Source: Deltaproteobacteria bacterium (GTDB lineage: Bacteria; Desulfobacterota; DSM-4660; Desulfatiglandales; Desulfatiglandaceae). Taken from it: a stretch of 7,687 bases of DNA. The notes beneath the pieces are model-generated. The model made no database searches. It saw only the letters and a list, made by a program, of their open reading frames with translations, and was not told where the DNA came from. This document shows, piece after piece, positions 1-6,406 of the stretch. The DNA lies in the NCBI GenBank assembly GCA_018644785.1, contig JABGPV010000202.1, forward strand, positions 1 to 7,687, in the 5' to 3' direction. The translations under genes and the position numbers were made by a program. Each line of letters begins with the position of its first letter. Positions within the stretch are counted from its first letter, which is position 1.

Positions 1-374
1 TATCCTTTATTCTCTTCTGCCTGATTATTCTCTTGTCAGGGTGTTCTGCCGGAAATCCCATTCAATTATACCAGATCGACAGTGGCAGAGCCATAAAGAT
101 GAAACCTGGAGACACATTGGAAATTGTGCTGAACGCCAACCCAACCACAGGTTACCAGTGGAAAGCCCTGCCGTGGGATACGAAGATTATTGAACAGATT
201 GATAAACCGGTTTATAAATCCAGGTCAGAAGCGATAGGTTCCGGTGGTGAATTAACGTTCTATTTCAAGGCCCTTTCTACGGGCCAGACACCACTCGAAT
301 TCATTTATTTCAGAGCCTTTGAAAAAGACGTCCCACCCATAAAATCATTCAAAGTGACCATTGTGGTCTCATAA
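1..374 (+). CDS. Chagasin/I42-family protease inhibitor, lipoprotein (5' partial)
   Basis: The gene begins before the window; the frame is open from base 3. The first visible residues are a hydrophobic stretch ending in the lipobox L-S-G-C, with the Cys codon at 42-44. The protein should therefore be cleaved by signal peptidase II and anchored to a membrane facing the periplasm. Counting that Cys as residue 1, the mature chain is 110 residues, the usual size of an I42 domain. Two of the three chagasin loop motifs are clear: NPTTGYQW at 33-40 and GSGG at 66-69. The third loop, normally R-P-W, reads RAFE at 91-94. Family members inhibit papain-like cysteine proteases by inserting these loops into the active site. 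A TTG at 33 is an in-frame leucine inside the signal peptide, not the start. The stop lies 16 bp from the end of the convergent hydrolase gene. The fold assignment is strong; the target protease is unknown. Confidence 0.85.
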   Translation, partial: SFILFCLIILLSGCSAGNPIQLYQIDSGRAIKMKPGDTLEIVLNANPTTGYQWKALPWDTKIIEQIDKPVYKSRSEAIGSGGELTFYFKALSTGQTPLEFIYFRAFEKDVPPIKSFKVTIVVS

Positions 375-390
375 AAAGTCTCCAGGGCCG

Positions 391-1275
391 TCACTCCCGG
401 GACATAAGCCCCTTTTCCTGCAAAAACGTAAAGATGGCTTCGACAGTGTCGTCAGGCCGTTCCATGGGCACAAAATGGCTGGTCCCGTCAAAGCGCCTGA
501 CAACCGCATGGGGTGCCTTTACCTGAAACCGTTTCACTGCGGGGGCCAAAAACGTATCCGAGGATGCACCATAAAGAACCAGGACGGGCTGGCGGATCTG
601 CGGGATATACCGCCAGATATCGTGGGAACAGACTGCAAAGCAACGTGACTCCCATTCCGGCGTACAGCACAGCCGGATACCCCCGTTGTCTGAAGGCGCG
701 GTTCCATCCTTGATGTAGCCTTCAAGGAACCCCCTCTCCCATGATCTGAACGGGTGCTTTTCCTTGTAGGTATTCAGGAGGGTCTCCGTGTCAGGCCAGA
801 ATGGATTCCTTCTGGCTGCCCGGGCCGCAATAGGGACACGTCTGGCAAAACCCGTTTTTTTGGCTAAATACCACCACCACATCCATGAGAAGGGGAGGAT
901 GGTCGGATCGATGAGAATAAGGGCGCGGATCATGTCAGGTCGTTTGACGGCCAGAAGCAGGCTGGCTGCGGCCCCGCGGGAATGACCTATGGCAATCACC
1001 GGTTCTCTGAGATGTTTGAAAAATTGCGCCAGGTCTTCAGCAAAGACATCCCAGTTTTCCAGGTTTCGAGGATCCGCCTCCGCAGTTGTCCTCCCGTGCC
1101 CCCTGTCGTCCATGCCAAGCACCCTGAGTCTGTGGCACAATTTCTCTGCAATCGGGGTATAGGTTCCTGCACAAAATCCGGTGGCATGGGAGAAGTGTGC
1201 CAGGGGTCCCGAACCTCCCCAGTCAATATAATTAAAATCGCCGTCCGGGCCTTTTAAGGTATGGTAGGTTTGCAT
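391..1275 (-). CDS. Alpha/beta hydrolase
   Basis: A 294-residue protein with the complete signature of a soluble alpha/beta-fold hydrolase. An oxyanion-region motif HFSHATGF lies at 27-34, then DDRGHG at 56-61. The nucleophile elbow G-H-S-R-G at 97-101 gives Ser99. Asp240 in LVLYGASSD and His267 in DGTSHFVP complete the catalytic triad. A Trp-rich segment at about 129-220 should form the lid over the active site. There is no signal peptide, so it is probably cytoplasmic. The start was placed at the ATG at 1275 because the conserved fold begins right after it (TLKGPDGDFNYIDWGG). An in-frame ATG at 1338 and another at 1446 are possible, but the latter would overlap the divergent cyclase start. 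The ribosome site at 1275 is weak (GGGA), so the 1338 start cannot be excluded. The substrate cannot be read from sequence: esterase, lactonase or haloperoxidase-like activities all use this scaffold. Confidence 0.85.
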   Translation of the reverse strand: MQTYHTLKGPDGDFNYIDWGGSGPLAHFSHATGFCAGTYTPIAEKLCHRLRVLGMDDRGHGRTTAEADPRNLENWDVFAEDLAQFFKHLREPVIAIGHSRGAAASLLLAVKRPDMIRALILIDPTILPFSWMWWWYLAKKTGFARRVPIAARAARRNPFWPDTETLLNTYKEKHPFRSWERGFLEGYIKDGTAPSDNGGIRLCCTPEWESRCFAVCSHDIWRYIPQIRQPVLVLYGASSDTFLAPAVKRFQVKAPHAVVRRFDGTSHFVPMERPDDTVEAIFTFLQEKGLMSRE

Positions 1276-1354
1276 TATGTTTCCCGTGATCCGTCCTGTT
1301 TGATTCTTTTTCCTGAGGGCTTTTAGAGTATTCCGCATAATGCCCCCATGCTTC

Positions 1355-1384
1355 TTGACAAGCAAGTCTTTTTCGTAACATAGT
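1355..1384 (+). promoter_or_regulatory. Candidate sigma-70 promoter for the cyclase gene
   Basis: A perfect -35 hexamer TTGACA (1355-1360) is followed after 18 bp by CATAGT (1379-1384), which matches four of six -10 positions. Transcription would start near 1391, giving a leader of about 55 nt before the ATG at 1446. It sits in the 170-bp spacer shared with the divergent hydrolase gene. This is consensus matching only. Confidence 0.4.
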
Positions 1385-1386
1385 GA

Positions 1387-1403
1387 CACCCATAAATGGG
1401 GTG
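1387..1403 (+). repeat. Small inverted repeat at the predicted cyclase transcription start
   Basis: CACCC (1387-1391) pairs with GGGTG (1399-1403) around a 7-base loop. It lies directly downstream of the candidate -10 box, so it could be an operator or a leader hairpin. It is short enough to be chance. Confidence 0.3.
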
Positions 1404-1435
1404 CATTCAGCGGCTGATCGAAAATCCAATATCCG

Positions 1436-1443
1436 AGGAGGTG
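1436..1443 (+). promoter_or_regulatory. Strong Shine-Dalgarno site that fixes the cyclase start
   Basis: AGGAGGTG is an almost perfect anti-16S match ending two bases before the ATG at 1446. It decides that start over the longer in-frame ATG at 1383, which has no such site and would lie within the predicted promoter/leader region. Confidence 0.85.
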
Positions 1444-1445
1444 CA

Positions 1446-4400
1446 ATGTTAAAGAAAGCCATTATCGTCCTGCTGATCGGCTTGTCGATCTTTGCCGTAA
1501 TGCATTTTATCTCTTCACAAACGCGACTTTTCCTGGGGATCGAACGAAATCTGCTAAACGGCCTTTTTTTCCTGCGGGAGCCCGATGTTCATGAACCCAA
1601 CCCACTGGTATCTCAGGAGGTCGTCCTCCTGGGATTTGATGAAGATGCCATTGCATACATTGGGAAATGGCCCTGGAAACGCGACGTCCACGCGCAAATG
1701 CTGAACAACCTGGAGAAGTATTCGCCAAGAACCATCATGTTTGATGTGGTCTTTATCAAGAATGAAACCATTCCCCCGTTTTTATCAAAAAAATTGACAC
1801 CTGAGCCGAACCTTCTGCTCAAAGTGGAAAAAGCCTTCAATGAAATGGACCGGGCGTTCTCTGAAGCGCTTGAAAAATACGATAATGTGTTTCTGGACGT
1901 CCAGCTGGTGGAACACCCCAGGCCTGATCTTCCCAAAGCCTACCTGAGCCGCATCCTTTTTAACGAGCAAATCTTAAAGGACTATTCGCTTCCTCTCAAA
2001 AACAACCGAAGCCTCCTGATGTTTCATTCTCTCGAACCTGTTTTGAGCGAATTCATCTCCAGTGCCCACCCGGCCATTGTCAACGTGCTTCCGGACGATG
2101 ACGATGTAACCCGCATGTTCCCACTTTACTACACCTACAAAATGAGTGACCGAACAATCCGGAACGTGTTTACAGCGACCCTTGTCCTGGTCCAGCGATA
2201 TTATCGTGTAAACAATGAAAATGTTTCCATCACACACGATAAAGTTGTTCTTTCCGCGGCTAAGATACCGACCCTGGACCCAATAACGCACCAGCTGGAG
2301 GTGTTCGAAAAAGAGTTTAAATGGTTAAAACACAAGATTTTGAACCCGGTTCCGCCCAAAGGCTATCCATACAACCGGAATCTGTTCCGATTGCTGCTGA
2401 ATCGGCTGAAAATGGAAACCGAACCTGATGTGAAAACACCCCCTTTTCCCATCCATTTGCTCAAGAAAACCGGGGGGTTTGAGATTCTGGACGGTTGGGA
2501 AATTCTTGATGCAGCACAAAAGGGTGCAGCAGTAAAAATTCAGATGGTTATTTACGAAGAAGGGACCATTGAAATCAAAACCCCGGTGCCGGGGTTCAGC
2601 TATATCAATTATGCGGCCACGGAAAAGCGTTATTCCATGGACAATGAAACCGGGGTGCCCAAAATGTTCAACACGGTGCCCACAAAGAGCTACGGCGAAG
2701 TCTACTCAATGGATCCCCTGCCTGAAATCCCGTTGATGGATGCCTCGGGTCGGATCAAAGAGGGGTATGACACGCGTGCTCTTGAAAAATGGTTTATCGC
2801 CTTTTGTGAAAAACAGTCCTATCAAGCCTACAATCAGGCCGCTCAAGACCTGGGAGATGAGGCCCAGGACGAGGTTCGCTTGCAGGAATATTTGAATCGC
2901 CATTCTGAAAAAGGAAAATATTTTTTCTATTCATATTATTTCATGAACGCCGATGCACCGCCCGGTATGCTGCGGCCCCTGATTGACCAGTACCCTGATT
3001 TCGGCACGGAGGCAGGTCAAGACCGGGAAGATTTTCTAAGTGACAAGCTGATGATCCAGGACCTCATGAAGGTAACCATGGTGCAGTTTCAGCAATATTA
3101 CAATAAATTTGTTTTTGCCGGGGCAACAGCACGGATCTTGGGGGATATTCAGCAGACACCCTACGGCGCCATGAATGGCATTAACACGCTTATCAGCTCA
3201 TTTAATACGGTCATTACCCGAAACGAGCTGATCCTATCTGCCTATGTTCCCAATTTTGATTTACTCCTGCTGCTGGGGGTCTGCCTTTTTTGCTGTTTTG
3301 TTTACGGCTTCACCAGTATTCGCATCAGCAGTGTTATCTTCATCATACTTCTTCTGGGAACCCTGATTTCCAGTTTTGCTCTTTTCAGCATAAGAAACCT
3401 GGTCTTGACCACCACGCCTTTAGTGTTTTCCAACGTCTTGATTTTCGGTGGCATTATCGTGCTTAAGGTTTTGACGGAACAAAAAGACAAGAAATTTTTA
3501 AAAACGACTTTTTCCAGCTACCTAGCGCCTGAGATTATCGATGAAATGTACCGGAATAAGACCATGCCGACCCTGGGCGGAGAGGCCAGACCCATTACCG
3601 CCTACTTCACCGATATTCAAAGCTTTTCCACCTTTTCCGAAAAATTGACGGCCGATCAGCTGGTGGAGTTGATCAACGAGTACCTCTCAGCCATGACGGA
3701 TATTCTCATCAACGAAATGGGGACCCTTGACAAATACGAAGGGGATGCCATTATTGCCTTTTTCGGGGCGCCCATGGAAGTTCCCGACCACGCTCTCAGG
3801 GCGTGCCGTGTGGCTGTTTCCATGCAGGGGGCACTCACGGGCCTCTGCAAAAAATGGAAAAATGAAAAACAGAATCCCAATGATCCGGACCGCAATACCA
3901 AAAGCCTTGATGCCACGGAGTGGGAACCGAGCGATAAATGGCCGTTAATCGTTCATTCCATGAAGATGCGCGTGGGGGTCAATACGGGTGAAATCGTGGT
4001 TGGCAATATGGGAAGCGCCATGCGGATGAACTACACCATGATGGGAGATCCTGTAAACCTGGCAGCCAGGCTCGAGGAGGCTGGAAAGCAGTACGGCGTT
4101 TACATCCTGGTCAGCGAAGATACCCTGAACTGTGAAATCACCGATAACAGTGGTAACACAAAACAGGTGTTTGACATGGTGGAAGTTCGTTTTATTGACA
4201 CCATCGCCGTGGTGGGAAAATCGGAACCGGTTCGGGTCTATGAGCTATGTGCCATGAAAGGCGGCCTGACCCCGGGGGAAAAGGACTTAATAACGCGGTT
4301 CGACCGGGGGATGAACCATTATCTCAACATGGAGTGGGACCAGGCCATTGAAGAATTTGAAAAAGCAGTAAAAATTGAACGGATTCCCGATGGAAAAACC

Positions 4401-4505
4401 ACGCCAAGCCAGGTTTATATCGACCGTTGCCGGGGCTGCAAGGAAAGTCCTCCCGTGGCACCCGGAGAGACATGGGACGGTGTTTGCCGTTTGACAAAAA
4501 AATAG
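1446..4505 (+). CDS. CHASE2-domain membrane adenylate cyclase (class III)
   Basis: A 1019-residue receptor cyclase predicted to make cAMP from ATP in response to a periplasmic signal. Residues 5-22 form the first membrane segment. A CHASE2 sensor follows, with its typical opening VVLLGFDEDAIA (59-70), GKWPWKRD (73-80) and IMFDVVF (97-103), and its typical close FAGATARILGDI (557-568). Three more membrane segments lie at about 604-622, 626-648 and 652-674, placing the C-terminus in the cytoplasm. The catalytic domain spans about 715-935. Metal-binding Asp723 is in YFTDIQSFS and Asp767 in DKYEGDAI. Lys763 and Thr864 occupy the substrate-selecting positions. Asn871 and Arg875, in NLAARLE, match the transition-state pair. 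Lys plus Thr, rather than Lys plus Asp, is the class IIIb pattern. All catalytic residues are present, so it should be active. A single TPR-like helix pair (about 948-977) and a Cys-containing tail end the protein. The periplasmic region of about 575 residues is longer than a usual CHASE2 domain, with extra sequence at about 285-545; the catalytic domain also has a polar insert at about 803-835. No partner gene is adjacent. Confidence 0.93.
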   Translation: MLKKAIIVLLIGLSIFAVMHFISSQTRLFLGIERNLLNGLFFLREPDVHEPNPLVSQEVVLLGFDEDAIAYIGKWPWKRDVHAQMLNNLEKYSPRTIMFDVVFIKNETIPPFLSKKLTPEPNLLLKVEKAFNEMDRAFSEALEKYDNVFLDVQLVEHPRPDLPKAYLSRILFNEQILKDYSLPLKNNRSLLMFHSLEPVLSEFISSAHPAIVNVLPDDDDVTRMFPLYYTYKMSDRTIRNVFTATLVLVQRYYRVNNENVSITHDKVVLSAAKIPTLDPITHQLEVFEKEFKWLKHKILNPVPPKGYPYNRNLFRLLLNRLKMETEPDVKTPPFPIHLLKKTGGFEILDGWEILDAAQKGAAVKIQMVIYEEGTIEIKTPVPGFSYINYAATEKRYSMDNETGVPKMFNTVPTKSYGEVYSMDPLPEIPLMDASGRIKEGYDTRALEKWFIAFCEKQSYQAYNQAAQDLGDEAQDEVRLQEYLNRHSEKGKYFFYSYYFMNADAPPGMLRPLIDQYPDFGTEAGQDREDFLSDKLMIQDLMKVTMVQFQQYYNKFVFAGATARILGDIQQTPYGAMNGINTLISSFNTVITRNELILSAYVPNFDLLLLLGVCLFCCFVYGFTSIRISSVIFIILLLGTLISSFALFSIRNLVLTTTPLVFSNVLIFGGIIVLKVLTEQKDKKFLKTTFSSYLAPEIIDEMYRNKTMPTLGGEARPITAYFTDIQSFSTFSEKLTADQLVELINEYLSAMTDILINEMGTLDKYEGDAIIAFFGAPMEVPDHALRACRVAVSMQGALTGLCKKWKNEKQNPNDPDRNTKSLDATEWEPSDKWPLIVHSMKMRVGVNTGEIVVGNMGSAMRMNYTMMGDPVNLAARLEEAGKQYGVYILVSEDTLNCEITDNSGNTKQVFDMVEVRFIDTIAVVGKSEPVRVYELCAMKGGLTPGEKDLITRFDRGMNHYLNMEWDQAIEEFEKAVKIERIPDGKTTPSQVYIDRCRGCKESPPVAPGETWDGVCRLTKK

Positions 4506-4637
4506 ACCCCACCCATCAATTTTTCCGTGATTTATCGGCGCTGATGTTTTAGGTTGTACTCCGCCATTGCCATATTGCCTATAACCCTGGGGCAAAAAAC
4601 AAGAATATGAGGGTTGATCTTTAAAAATGAGCGTGAA

Positions 4638-4646
4638 AGAGGGGAG
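4638..4646 (+). promoter_or_regulatory. Ribosome binding site that fixes the selenoprotein start
   Basis: The purine tract AGAGGGGAG ends four bases before the ATG at 4651. It favours that start over the in-frame ATG at 4627, which has no comparable site and would put charged residues in front of the signal peptide. The 145-bp gap after the cyclase (4506-4650) shows no clear terminator hairpin and no convincing promoter. Confidence 0.7.
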
Positions 4647-4650
4647 CGAA

Positions 4651-5502
4651 ATGAAACTAAACCATTTGAAATTGTTGTTTTTATTCACCACAATCCTGTT
4701 TTTTGCCACGGCAACCACACCTTTTGCCGGGGTGGATATGGACCTTCAGCACAAGCTGACCATGGACAATCCGCCTCTGGATGTGGTGGCAACGCCGGAC
4801 GGAAAATATATATTTGTGTTGACGAACAAGGGAAACATTTCCGTGTTTGATCAAAACGGTGTTCTGCAAAATAAATTCCATGTGGGGGATCAAGTGGATC
4901 AAATCAAAATGGATCCACAAGGGAATCGGCTTTTCATCACCAGCCGCTCGGAAAAAACAATCCGGATTCTTGCCCTGGACTTTTTTGTGGAGATCAACAC
5001 GGCGGATGCGCCATTCAAAGGTCCCCGGAATGCACCGGTGGTTTTCGCTGTTTTCAGCGATTTCCAGTGACCTTATTGTGCCAGGCTGGTCCCTGAACTT
5101 GAGCAGTTGCTCAAGCAATACCCGAAATCGGTAAAGGTTGTTTTCAAGAATTTCCCCCTGAGCAATCACAAGTTCGCCCGAAAGGCGGCGGCAGCAGCCC
5201 TTGCTGCGGAGCGCCAGGGCAAATTCTGGGAATTCCATGACGAATTATTTAAACACTACAGAAACCTTAACGACAAAAAAATTGCTGACATCGCTCAGAA
5301 AGTGGGGCTGGATGAAGCTCAGTTCAACAAAGACCGTCAGGATCCGGCAATACTGGGTAAAATCAACCTGGACTATGAAGAAGGGCAGAAGATCGAGGTA
5401 AGAGGCATACCGGCGGTTTTCATGAACGGCAGGCGTATTAAGAACCGGGATATGAAAAATCTCAAGGACATGGTCGAAAAGCAATTGGAAAAGGCCCGAT
5501 AG
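4651..5502 (+). CDS. Predicted selenoprotein: exported DsbA-like thioredoxin-fold protein, U-P-Y-C site (TGA at 5068-5070 read as Sec)
   Basis: Read through one in-frame TGA, this is a continuous 283-residue protein. Residues 1-27 are a Sec signal peptide with a long hydrophobic core and a plausible cut after PFAG. Residues 43-68 and 82-108 look like two beta-propeller (YncE/NHL-like) repeats: VATPDGKYIFVLT and KMDPQGNRLFITS. Residues about 118-283 are a DsbA-like thioredoxin domain. The strand VVFAVFSDFQ (130-139) is followed by codon 140 TGA and then PYCARLVPEL. The redox site is thus U140-P-Y-C143 where relatives carry C-x-x-C. The cis-proline loop is GIPAVFMNG (Pro254). Frame is kept on both sides and no domain residues are missing, so decay or frameshift explains it poorly. 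A periplasmic thiol-disulfide oxidoreductase role is inferred; whether it oxidises, reduces or isomerises is not visible. Without selenocysteine insertion it would yield a useless 139-residue product, and gene callers may restart at TTG 5107. The stop lies 7 bp from the convergent glycosylase gene. Confidence 0.87.
5068..5070 (+). other. In-frame TGA, predicted selenocysteine codon
   Basis: This TGA is codon 140 of the DsbA-like gene. It falls exactly at the first position of the C-P-Y-C redox motif, and the reading frame continues unchanged for 143 more residues to a TAG at 5500-5502. Replacement of the attacking redox Cys by Sec is the commonest pattern among thioredoxin-fold selenoproteins. 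Confidence 0.85.
5082..5095 (+). promoter_or_regulatory. Candidate bacterial SECIS hairpin, proximal
   Basis: CAGG (5082-5085) pairs with CCTG (5092-5095) around the loop CTGGTC. The GGUC in the loop lies 18-21 nt after the TGA, close in sequence and distance to the GGUC loop of the E. coli fdhF SECIS. The stem is only 4 bp, so it is weaker than the distal hairpin; the two can form together. Confidence 0.45.
5098..5115 (+). promoter_or_regulatory. Candidate bacterial SECIS hairpin, distal
   Basis: CTTGAGC (5098-5104) and GCTCAAG (5109-5115) form a perfect 7-bp stem with loop AGTT. The loop has G at its second position and begins 35 nt after the TGA, within the usual range for bacterial SECIS elements. 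It lies inside the coding sequence, as bacterial elements do. This is the most stable small hairpin I see near the TGA. Confidence 0.5.
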
Positions 5503-5509
5503 ATTCCAC

Positions 5510-6232
5510 TCATGTGCCGACACCCTCAATACCCATTTGGGTAAATTCCTTCAAAATGCAATCTTCCCAGCCCTTGTTGGCTTTCGGGTTGGCCGGGCTG
5601 GGGTGCGTAATTCGGCCCACGGTTACATCAAGCCCTCCCAGAGCCACCTTCGCTCGATCTGCAGCGAATGCGCCGATCCCCACCACATGGCGGGGCTGAA
5701 AATACAGCACCGTTTCACGCAATGCCTGATCGCAGGGGGCAAGAAGGGACTTTCGTTCGGCCACGGGAATCTGGTTTGGCGTTCGGTTCCGGCCGCCTTC
5801 CTCAAGGAACATAAGGGGACAGTAATTGGCCACAAAAAAGCGGCTGAAAAAGTTTTCAGGCGTACCGAACCTGCTTTCAGCCCAGCCCCAGAGCCGCGTT
5901 CCACTGACTTCACGCCTTTTGCACAAAAAACCTTCCACAGGCCGTTTGGGATGAAACCTCCTGGGCACGCCATGGTGTGGTTGTATTCCCATCCAATCCC
6001 TTACGGCAGAGATTTCGCCAAACGGGATGCCGGTCTGGACCATGCCCCAAGGGCCCGGATTCATCCCCAACAGGAGCACCTCCTTCGGTTTTCCCCCATA
6101 TCTTTTGAGATATTCATCATAGGCTGATCTCGCGTATGTGAGGGGATTGTAAATGTGCGTCACCGGATGGCTGAATTCAAGCGGCGCCAGTGCTTCTAAA
6201 AGATCGTCGGTTGTCTTAAACAGATTCTGCAT
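5510..6232 (-). CDS. smug1: SMUG1-type uracil-DNA glycosylase
   Basis: A 240-residue protein that should excise uracil, and probably oxidised pyrimidines such as hydroxymethyluracil, from DNA to start base-excision repair. The family's active-site motif 1 is GMNPGPWGM at 56-64, with Asn58 as the expected catalytic residue. Motif 2 is HPSPANPKANKGW at 210-222, with His210. Other SMUG1 hallmarks are IYNPL (27-31), TGIPFGE (67-73), HPKRPVEG (94-101), EVSGTRLWGW (108-117) and NYCPLMFLEEGGRN (136-149). Length is close to that of known SMUG1 proteins. The start at 6232 is fixed by AAGGAG six bases upstream; longer in-frame ATGs at 6286 and 6301 would add a tail with no family match. SMUG1 is typical of animals but known in some bacteria, including Geobacter metallireducens. 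The gene stands alone, divergent from the ferredoxin operon. Confidence 0.95.
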   Translation of the reverse strand: MQNLFKTTDDLLEALAPLEFSHPVTHIYNPLTYARSAYDEYLKRYGGKPKEVLLLGMNPGPWGMVQTGIPFGEISAVRDWMGIQPHHGVPRRFHPKRPVEGFLCKRREVSGTRLWGWAESRFGTPENFFSRFFVANYCPLMFLEEGGRNRTPNQIPVAERKSLLAPCDQALRETVLYFQPRHVVGIGAFAADRAKVALGGLDVTVGRITHPSPANPKANKGWEDCILKEFTQMGIEGVGT

Positions 6233-6238
6233 ATGATA

Positions 6239-6244
6239 CTCCTT
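6239..6244 (-). promoter_or_regulatory. Shine-Dalgarno site that fixes the SMUG1 start
   Basis: AAGGAG on the minus strand, six bases before the ATG at 6232. It sets the start over upstream in-frame ATGs at 6286 and 6301. Confidence 0.8.
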
Positions 6245-6294
6245 AGACCCATCAAAAAGGCTCTCCTTCAAATACTGATTTTTCATCACAATCA

Positions 6295-6323
6295 TTGACA
6301 TCAGTGTTCTAAACCGGTATTTG
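6295..6323 (+). promoter_or_regulatory. Candidate sigma-70 promoter for the ferredoxin operon
   Basis: TTGACA (6295-6300), a perfect -35 hexamer, is followed by a 17-bp spacer and TATTTG (6318-6323), a weak -10 match. The start would fall near 6330, leaving a leader of about 77 nt. It lies in the 174-bp spacer between the divergent SMUG1 and ferredoxin genes. Confidence 0.35.
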
Positions 6324-6406
6324 TGGTAACCAGTTTTAAGCTATGTTCGACCCTCCTGGTTAACATTATCGTCTATTGTCATTTTATTCAAGAAAAGGAG
6401 AAAACC

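Noticed and set aside
1276..1446. N-terminal extension of the hydrolase to ATG 1446 or 1338
   Set aside because: The extra residues do not resemble the fold, and the longest form overlaps the cyclase promoter region and start; the 1338 start remains a weak alternative.
4554..4585. Promoter TTGTAC ... TATAAC upstream of the selenoprotein
   Set aside because: The 20-bp spacer is too long for a normal sigma-70 promoter and no other good pair was found.
4681..5238. Minus-strand 185-residue ORF
   Set aside because: It lies antisense to the selenoprotein, has no recognisable motif, and is a by-product of the codon pattern on the coding strand.
5107..5502. Separate gene starting at TTG 5107
   Set aside because: It would begin inside the thioredoxin domain, after the redox motif, and lacks a ribosome site; the frame is continuous with 4651-5070 through the TGA.
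4651..5502. Pseudogene by nonsense mutation
   Set aside because: Only one stop, of the Sec-capable type, at the exact redox Cys position, with no other damage; selenocysteine explains this better, though it is not proven.
5530..5543. Hairpin TACCC-ATTT-GGGTA as a terminator for the selenoprotein gene
   Set aside because: The stem is only 5 bp, has no T-run after it and lies within the SMUG1 coding region.
5537..6127. Plus-strand 196-residue ORF
   Set aside because: It is antisense to the well-supported SMUG1 gene and shows no family features.
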